The notes below the pieces were generated by a model, which ran no database searches, was not told the origin of the DNA, and was given only the letters and a program-made list of their open reading frames with translations. The position numbers and the translations under genes were made by a program. From an uncultured Bacilli bacterium (GTDB taxonomy: Bacteria; Bacillota_I; Bacilli_A; RF39; UBA660): 19,738 bases of DNA. The stretch lies in NCBI GenBank assembly GCA_934086815.1, contig CAKOIM010000018.1, forward strand, positions 1 to 19,738, given 5' to 3'. Shown one piece after another: positions 14,113 to 19,738 of this stretch; position 1 is the stretch's first letter; each line of letters starts with the position of its first letter.

Positions 14113-15173
14113 TATAAAGACATACCAGCTAATTTAAGTTTTAAATCTTCATTTACCAAAGCATCTATTACAACACCTAAATCCCCGTCCATTACTCTAT
14201 CTAAAGTCATCGTTGAAAAACCAATTCTATGATCTGTTACTCTGTTTTGAGGATAATTATAAGTTCTTATTTTTTCTGATCTATCCCCTGTACCAATTTT
14301 AGATTTTCTCTCAGCCCCTAATTCACTTTCTTGTTTACGCATTACTTCATCATTTATTTTAATTTTTAAAAGTTGCATTGCTCTTTCTTTATTACGAAGT
14401 TGACTTCTTTCTGTTTGACAAGTAACCGCTATACCTGTAGGTATATGAGTAATTCTAACTGCTGAATTTGCAGTATTTACTGATTGTCCTCCGGCTCCAC
14501 TTGAATGATAAACATCAGTTTTTAAATCACTTTCTTTTATCTCAATATTTACATTATCTACTTCTGGCATAACTAGCACTGTTGCAGTTGATGTATGAAC
14601 ACGCCCTTGAGTTTCTGTTGATGGTACTCTTTGAACCCTATGAGATCCACTTTCATATTTTAATTTACTATAAACATTAGCTCCCTTTACCATAAATTCT
14701 ATTTGTGAATATCCTCCACTTGAACCCGGTATTTCATTAATAACTTCTATTTTCCAATTATTTGCTTCTGCATAATAAGAATACATTCTAAAAAGATCTC
14801 CGGCAAAAATATTTGCTTCATCTCCCCCAGCTGCACCTCTTATTTCAATAATAACATTTTTCCCATCATTTTCATCCTTAGGAATAAGTAAAACTTCTAA
14901 TTCATGGTAAAGCTTATCTATTTCTTCTTGTAAATTTTTTATTTCTTCTTTAGCTATTTCTTGTAATTCCGGATCACTTTCCATCATCTTAGCTTCTTCT
15001 AAATTATTTAAAGCTTTTTTATAAGCTTCATAAGTATTTACAATTACTTCTAAATCACTTTGTTCTTTAGATAATTCTTTTAACTTATTAAAATCATTTA
15101 AAATTTCTGGTTTAACTAATTCTTCTTTTAATTCTTCATACTTTTTTACAATTGCATCTAATCTATTAAACAT
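14112..15173 (-). CDS. prfA: Peptide chain release factor 1
   Basis: 353 aa, normal length. It terminates translation at UAA and UAG. Visible are the GGQ motif in HSSGAGGQSVNTANSAVRIT (GGQ at 228-230), the codon-recognition region RVPSTETQGRVHTS (PST in place of the commoner PAT), and GTGDRSEKIRTYNYPQNRVT. The Shine-Dalgarno AAAGGAGG is strong. It lies 43 nt after rpoE and one base overlaps prmC. Confidence 0.96.
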   Translation of the reverse strand: MFNRLDAIVKKYEELKEELVKPEILNDFNKLKELSKEQSDLEVIVNTYEAYKKALNNLEEAKMMESDPELQEIAKEEIKNLQEEIDKLYHELEVLLIPKDENDGKNVIIEIRGAAGGDEANIFAGDLFRMYSYYAEANNWKIEVINEIPGSSGGYSQIEFMVKGANVYSKLKYESGSHRVQRVPSTETQGRVHTSTATVLVMPEVDNVNIEIKESDLKTDVYHSSGAGGQSVNTANSAVRITHIPTGIAVTCQTERSQLRNKERAMQLLKIKINDEVMRKQESELGAERKSKIGTGDRSEKIRTYNYPQNRVTDHRIGFSTMTLDRVMDGDLGVVIDALVNEDLKLKLAGMSL

Positions 15174-15216
15174 TTATATTCCTCCTTTATGTAATAAATT
15201 AACAAATACATAAAAG

Positions 15217-15645
15217 CTATAAATTATCTTCTTCTATATCATCAACAACAATTAAATCTGCTAAATCATCTTCTTCTACATCATCAGTATCTTCATCTTT
15301 ATCATAGAAAATATCTTCTTCATCTTCTATATCTTCTTCTATTGTATCTTTTTCTTCTTCGATAACTTCTTCATCTTCATCTACAACTAAATCAAAATTA
15401 TGTCTAGTTTGTAAATCCCAATAACCATTATCTAACATTATAAATTTTTTATTTATTGATAATTGTTCAAAAAAATCCATTATTTGATTATCTACGGTAT
15501 CACTTGAAAGTTCTAATACACTACATACTTTTTCAAAAATATCTCTTAATTTCATTTTTTGACCATTTTCTTGAAGTACTAATAAAGCAATATCATCATA
15601 TCCCATAAGTTCTAATTCTTCCTTGGATATTTCATTTAATTTCAT
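15217..15645 (-). CDS. rpoE: RNA polymerase delta subunit
   Basis: 142 aa. An N-terminal HARE-HTH domain (about 1-85, with MGYDDIALLVLQENGQKMKL and NGYWDLQ) is followed by a long acidic tail rich in Asp and Glu (about 90-142). Delta promotes polymerase recycling and tunes sensitivity to initiating NTP in Firmicutes. It starts 13 nt after argS with an AAGGGAGA Shine-Dalgarno. Confidence 0.95.
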   Translation of the reverse strand: MKLNEISKEELELMGYDDIALLVLQENGQKMKLRDIFEKVCSVLELSSDTVDNQIMDFFEQLSINKKFIMLDNGYWDLQTRHNFDLVVDEDEEVIEEEKDTIEEDIEDEEDIFYDKDEDTDDVEEDDLADLIVVDDIEEDNL

Positions 15646-15658
15646 AATTTAATCTCCC

Positions 15659-17257
15659 TTACATTTTTTCTGGTGGAATAACACCAATTAAATCTAATGC
15701 ATTATATATTGTTTGTTTTACGCATCTAACTACATTTATATTTTCTAAAGTTTCTTCTTTATCCGAAGTAATTACTCTCTTATTAGCATAATAATTATGA
15801 AATATACTTGCAAGTTCATACACATAATTTGTTATAATATGTGGTTTTTCTTTCAATGCAGCATTTTTTACTACTTCTGGAAATTCGTAAACTTTTTCTA
15901 AAACATTATATGATAGCTTATCATTTATTGCAATATATTTTTCAATATTTTCATTAATTTCACAATCTTCTAAAATCGAACAAATTCTAGCATAAGCATA
16001 ACTTACGTAAAAAACAGGATTTTCATTAGATTTACTTTTAGCAAGATTTAAGTCAAAATCCATTTGGGTATCTAAACTATATTTAGAAAAATAATATCTA
16101 GCTGCATTAACTCCGATTTCATCAATTAATTCTTTTAATGTAACAGATTTACCACTTCGTTTACTCATTTTAACTATCTCATTATTTTCTACTAATCTTA
16201 CTAATTGTAACAATTTAACTTCTAATTTATCCGGATCATTACCTAATACTTTTACACTACTTTTAAGTCTTGCAACATAACCATGATGATCAGTTCCAAG
16301 AATATCAATCATTTTATCATATCCTCTTTTATATTTATCATAGTGATATGCTATATCTGGTACTAAATAAGTAATTGTACCATCTTCTTTTACTAAAACA
16401 TGATCTTTATCATCATATAATTTACTACAACGAAACCATGTTGCTCCGTTTTCTTCATAAGTATATCCATTTTCTTTAAACTTATTTATTAATTCCTTTA
16501 AATCATACTTTTCTTTTATCTTTCTTTCACTTGTAAATACATCATAATCTATTCTATATTCTTTTAAATCACTAATAATTTTATCTAAACATGATTTAAT
16601 ACCTATTTCTTTAAAGTATTCTAAATCATTATTTAAACATTTATCACTATTTTCATCATATATCTTTTTAGCAATAGCTATTATTTCTTTACCATGGTAA
16701 CCATTTTCAGGCATTTCTAAAGGTAGTCCACATATTTCTTTATATCGAGCTAAAATAGATAATCCTAAATTATTAATTTGATTTCCAGCATCATTAACAT
16801 AATACTCTTTAGTAACGTCATATCCACTAAATTTTAAAATTCTTGCTAAGGAATCTCCATAAGCTCCGCCTCTTGCATTACCTAAGTGAAGTGTCCCTGT
16901 TGGATTAGCACTAACAAATTCTATATTAACTTTTTTATTTTTTCCTATATCACTACTTCCATATTTTTCTTTTTTGGTTAAAACTACATTTATATTATCA
17001 AGTAAATAATCTTTTTTTAGAAAGAAATTAATAAAACCTGGAGCTTTAACTTCAATTTTTAAAATATTATCATCTACTAGTTTATCCTTTAACATCTCTG
17101 CTATTTCCATCGGATTTTTATGCATACTCTTAGCAAGTTTTAAAGCTATATTAGTTGAATAATCACCATTATTTTCATCTTTCGGACGTGTTACTTCAAT
17201 TAGATCAATTTCTTCATCTAAACAGCTTTTTATTATATTAATTAACTTATCTTTCAT
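15659..17257 (-). CDS. argS: Arginyl-tRNA synthetase
   Basis: 532 aa. Class I enzyme: N-terminal Add1-type domain, FVSANPTGTLHLGNARGGAY with the HIGH-type HLGN (about 124-127), KMSKRSG as the KMSKS loop, and a C-terminal DALR-type anticodon-binding helical domain starting near FYVSYAYARI. It attaches arginine to its tRNA. The ATG at 17257 was chosen because AGGGTGA lies 5 nt upstream; the GTG at 17266 is inside it. Overlaps ywiB by 11 nt. Confidence 0.96.
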   Translation of the reverse strand: MKDKLINIIKSCLDEEIDLIEVTRPKDENNGDYSTNIALKLAKSMHKNPMEIAEMLKDKLVDDNILKIEVKAPGFINFFLKKDYLLDNINVVLTKKEKYGSSDIGKNKKVNIEFVSANPTGTLHLGNARGGAYGDSLARILKFSGYDVTKEYYVNDAGNQINNLGLSILARYKEICGLPLEMPENGYHGKEIIAIAKKIYDENSDKCLNNDLEYFKEIGIKSCLDKIISDLKEYRIDYDVFTSERKIKEKYDLKELINKFKENGYTYEENGATWFRCSKLYDDKDHVLVKEDGTITYLVPDIAYHYDKYKRGYDKMIDILGTDHHGYVARLKSSVKVLGNDPDKLEVKLLQLVRLVENNEIVKMSKRSGKSVTLKELIDEIGVNAARYYFSKYSLDTQMDFDLNLAKSKSNENPVFYVSYAYARICSILEDCEINENIEKYIAINDKLSYNVLEKVYEFPEVVKNAALKEKPHIITNYVYELASIFHNYYANKRVITSDKEETLENINVVRCVKQTIYNALDLIGVIPPEKM

Positions 17258-17585
17258 TACTTTCACCCTTTGTTATAATTATCATCTTTTCTTCATCACC
17301 TAAAGAATAATATAATCTTATTTCTTCTTCATTTTTACTAAATTTACTTACAATATCATAAGTCAAATTATGCTTATCAAATATTACATCTAAAGTATTA
17401 TTAAAAAAATTTATTCTAAATATATTATCCGGAGATTTCCTTTCATATATTTTTTTATCTATAAAAACAGTGTGTACTCCATATTTATCTTCATAAGTAA
17501 GTATATTGTTTTGAAAATCTACTTTTTTATTTACCTCATCTATTATAACTTTATTATCACTTAAAAGTTTCCAATTAATATACAA
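17247..17585 (-). CDS. ywiB: DUF1934 (YwiB family) protein
   Basis: 112 aa, calycin-like beta protein of unknown function. It contains NILTYEDKYGVHTVFIDKKI and IRLYYSLGDEEKMIIITKGE. Identification rests on size, the beta-strand pattern and position before argS, as in Bacillus. The start is a TTG at 17585, 5 nt after AGGTGG; the GTG at 17594 is part of that motif. First gene of the argS unit. Confidence 0.8.
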   Translation of the reverse strand: MYINWKLLSDNKVIIDEVNKKVDFQNNILTYEDKYGVHTVFIDKKIYERKSPDNIFRINFFNNTLDVIFDKHNLTYDIVSKFSKNEEEIRLYYSLGDEEKMIIITKGESNER

Positions 17586-17611
17586 AAATACCACCTCTTT
17601 TTTTCCAAAAC

Positions 17612-17640
17612 ATTATAACAAAATTTAATATAAATGTATA
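17612..17640 (-). promoter_or_regulatory. Sigma-A-type promoter of the ywiB-argS unit
   Basis: The minus strand reads TATACA (17635-17640), 17 nt, TATAAT (17612-17617) with an upstream TG extended -10 (TGTTATAAT). The -35 overlaps the -35 of the divergent PBP promoter. Confidence 0.6.
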
Positions 17641-17664
17641 TATATATTTATTAAATACATACTA
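17636..17664 (+). promoter_or_regulatory. Forespore sigma (G/F-type) promoter of the class A PBP
   Basis: The plus strand reads GTATA (17636-17640), 17 nt, CATACTA (17658-17664), both hexamers fitting the sigma-G consensus. The predicted start near 17671 places the Shine-Dalgarno at the very 5' end, which is tight but possible. Confidence 0.55.
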
Positions 17665-17681
17665 AATTTTAGGTGAGGACT

Positions 17682-19628
17682 TTGAAAATTGTTAAAAACT
17701 CTATTAAATTGCTAACATTTTTATTTATTTCATTTATCGTAGTTATAACCGGGCTTTATATTTATGCTTATATTAGTCCCAAATTAGATTTAAAAACTAC
17801 GGGAAGTTTATATATATATGATAATAAAAATGATTTATTATACCAAGGTTCTAGAAGTAATGAATGGACCGAAATAAATGAAATAAATGAAAATTTATTA
17901 AATGCAGTAATTTCTGTCGAAGATAAAAACTTTTACAAACATAATGGCTTTGATTACTTAAGAATATTAAAAGCTATGGCTATAAATGTTAAAAATAAAG
18001 GAATATACCAAGGAGCTTCGACAATATCACAACAATATATAAAAAATTTATATTTAGATTTTGATAAAACGTGGAAAAGAAAAATTGATGAAGCTTTCTT
18101 AACCCTAGAATTAGAAGTTCATTATGATAAAGAGGAAATACTTGAAGGATATTTAAATACTATTAATTATGGTCAAGGAAACTTAGGTATTGCAAATGCT
18201 TCTAGTTATTATTTTAATAAAAAACCAAGTGAACTTACACTTGAAGAAGCCATAATTTTAGCCGGGATACCTAAAAATCCGGCTGGTTATAATCCTGTAT
18301 CTAATTATGATGCATCTATTAAAAGAGCTTTTGTTGTTGCTAAGTCTATGTTAAATAATGGCTATATTGATAATGATACATATAATAGTTTATTTAAAGA
18401 AAAAGTTAATATATATGGTCAAAATAAACAAAATAACTTACAAATGATTATGTATTATCAAGATGCTGTATTAAATGAATTAAATGATATAAAAGAAATA
18501 CCCCGTTCTTTAGTTGAGGCTGGAGGACTAAAGATATATACGACACTTGATTTAGATACCCAAAGTAATTTAGAAAAAAATATTTTAGAAAATATTAGTG
18601 ATGATAAAGTTCAAGTTGCAAGTGTTGTTGTAAATCCCAAGACTGGTGGTGTAATGGCTTTAACTGGTGGATTAGATTATGCTAAAAGTGAATATAATCG
18701 AGCTATAAGTAGTAAAAGACAAGTAGGATCAACTATGAAACCATTTCTATACTATGCAGCATTAGAAAATAACATGACTATGTCATCGACATTTCTAAGT
18801 GAAGCAACAACATTTAATTTATCAAACGGAAAAAGTTATTCCCCACAAAATGCCGGAGGATTATATGCTAGTAAAAATATTACTATGGCCGCGGCTATAG
18901 CTTTATCTGATAATATTTATGCTGTTAAAACTAATCTTTTCTTAGGAACGGAAGCAATGATTGATGTTGCTAAAAAAACAGGAATAAAAGCTAATCTTCA
19001 AGATGTTGCATCACTTCCTTTAGGAACAAGTGAAATTAATATGCTTGATTATGCTACTGGATATGCTACTTTTGCATCTGGTGGGTATAAAAAAGATTTA
19101 TACTTTATAGAAAAAATAGAAGATCTAAATGGCAATTTATTATATGAACACAAAGAACAAAAAAAATTAGTTTTAAATCCTAATTATACGTATATTTTAA
19201 ATGAAATGTTAACAAGTACGACTAACTCTGCTTTTGTAGATTATACAACACCTACGGCCTTAAATATAAGTTCTATGTTAACGAAAAAATATGCTATTAA
19301 GACGGGGTCAACAAATACTGATTATTGGATAGTTGGTTACAATCAAGATGCTTTAGTTATGATGTGGACAGGTTATGATAATAATTTAGAAGTAAGTGGG
19401 AAAACTAGAAACAGTACTAAAAAAATGTGGGCCAAAACAATTGAAAATACTTTAAAAGATAAAGAAGATAATTGGTATAAAACTCCGAAAAATATAGTTG
19501 CTTTACCACTAGATGCTGTAAGTGGCGAAGAAACAAATGATACTAAAAAAGCTACCCTTTATTATTATGTTAAAGGTAGCGAACCAGGAGCATTAAAAGA
19601 AAGCTATGTAAATAAGGAAACAAATTAA
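17682..19628 (+). CDS. Bifunctional class A penicillin-binding protein
   Basis: 648 aa from a TTG at 17682, with AGGTGA 5 nt upstream; a GTG at 17673 lies inside the Shine-Dalgarno. A membrane anchor (about 10-31) precedes a GT51 glycosyltransferase (ISVEDKNFYKHNGFD with Glu about 80, GASTISQQYIKNL, EILEGYLNTINYGQGNLGI) and a transpeptidase with STMKPF (active Ser about 350), SDN and KTGSTNTDYW. It polymerises and cross-links peptidoglycan outside the membrane. The forespore-type promoter and position next to ywiB resemble B. subtilis pbpG (PBP2d), a spore-wall enzyme; that assignment is inferred. No C-terminal extension. The only plus-strand gene. Confidence 0.93.
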   Translation: MKIVKNSIKLLTFLFISFIVVITGLYIYAYISPKLDLKTTGSLYIYDNKNDLLYQGSRSNEWTEINEINENLLNAVISVEDKNFYKHNGFDYLRILKAMAINVKNKGIYQGASTISQQYIKNLYLDFDKTWKRKIDEAFLTLELEVHYDKEEILEGYLNTINYGQGNLGIANASSYYFNKKPSELTLEEAIILAGIPKNPAGYNPVSNYDASIKRAFVVAKSMLNNGYIDNDTYNSLFKEKVNIYGQNKQNNLQMIMYYQDAVLNELNDIKEIPRSLVEAGGLKIYTTLDLDTQSNLEKNILENISDDKVQVASVVVNPKTGGVMALTGGLDYAKSEYNRAISSKRQVGSTMKPFLYYAALENNMTMSSTFLSEATTFNLSNGKSYSPQNAGGLYASKNITMAAAIALSDNIYAVKTNLFLGTEAMIDVAKKTGIKANLQDVASLPLGTSEINMLDYATGYATFASGGYKKDLYFIEKIEDLNGNLLYEHKEQKKLVLNPNYTYILNEMLTSTTNSAFVDYTTPTALNISSMLTKKYAIKTGSTNTDYWIVGYNQDALVMMWTGYDNNLEVSGKTRNSTKKMWAKTIENTLKDKEDNWYKTPKNIVALPLDAVSGEETNDTKKATLYYYVKGSEPGALKESYVNKETN

Positions 19629-19640
19629 AATTAGACACAA

Positions 19641-19664
19641 AAAAAGTAATTAATTTTACTTTTT
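19641..19664 (+). terminator. AT hairpin after the PBP gene
   Basis: AAAAAGTAA pairs perfectly with TTACTTTTT around a 6-nt loop. It has only A and T at the base and is symmetrical, so it could be a weak bidirectional terminator. Confidence 0.4.
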
Positions 19665-19666
19665 CA

Positions 19667-19707
19667 GACTGTTGACAAACAAATTTTGTTAATGGTCTTT
19701 TTATTTT
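19667..19707 (+). terminator. Intrinsic terminator of the PBP gene
   Basis: A 13-bp stem, 19667-19679 with 19685-19697 (three G-U pairs, 5-nt loop), is followed by TTTTTATTTT. A TATAAT at 19721-19726 beyond it probably starts the next unit outside the window. Confidence 0.75.
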
Positions 19708-19738
19708 AAAAAAAATATTGTATAATGAATATGTAAGG

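Noticed and set aside
15175..15215. Inverted repeat between rpoE and prfA (TTATGTA/TACATAA)
   Set aside because: Seven AT-rich pairs with a 13-nt loop and no T tract; it lies next to the prfA Shine-Dalgarno but is too weak to call regulatory.
1..19738. CRISPR arrays, tRNA or rRNA genes, riboswitches
   Set aside because: No regularly spaced short repeats, no tRNA-like cloverleaf or rRNA sequence, and no long structured leader recognised by eye.

Overview
The window comes from a very AT-rich, low-GC Gram-positive, endospore-forming bacterium. SpoIID, SpoIIQ, SpoIIID and SpoIIR are all present. The order ywiB-argS-rpoE-prfA-prmC-spoIIR-mntP and rpiB-ywzB-spoIID-spoIIQ-spoIIID matches Bacilli, and I infer an uncultured gut-type relative (Erysipelotrichia/RF39-like). 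Every gene except a class A PBP at the right edge is on the minus strand, so transcription runs right to left. TTG starts are common (hpf, spoIIID, murA, ywiB, PBP).

Right part (12.3-19.7 kb): conserved housekeeping and sporulation genes. ywiB, argS, rpoE, prfA and prmC form one unit ending in a strong terminator, followed by spoIIR and mntP. A class A PBP is transcribed divergently from ywiB, from a forespore-like promoter. Between mntP and murA (about 11.3-12.3 kb) lies a decayed mobile-element scar: a tyrosine recombinase broken into two pieces, with a 5'-truncated HEPN (Abi_2-type) gene and its terminator between them on the opposite strand.

Middle (3.3-11.3 kb): murA, an SGNH-like secreted protein, a surface protein gene, rpmE, rpiB, ywzB, spoIID, spoIIQ, spoIIID, a reduced actin-like (MreB/Mbl-position) gene, a cold-shock gene and hpf.

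Most interesting: three paralogous surface proteins (105-1664, 1676-3235, 7848-9134) share a C-terminal C-type-lectin-like module. In the first and third, a 90-nt segment near the C-terminus is relatively GC-rich and sits next to a 31-nt stretch identical in both. The two segments differ at 35 positions, 28 of them at codon positions 1 and 2, with most varied codons ending in T or C. A short GC stem follows 32-40 nt downstream in both. This is the signature of diversity-generating retroelement (DGR) variable repeats mutated at template adenines. No reverse transcriptase or template repeat is in the window, so the driving cassette must be elsewhere (in trans) or lost. The third gene also carries a foreign GC-rich tail (about 7691-7922) that may be a cassette relic.
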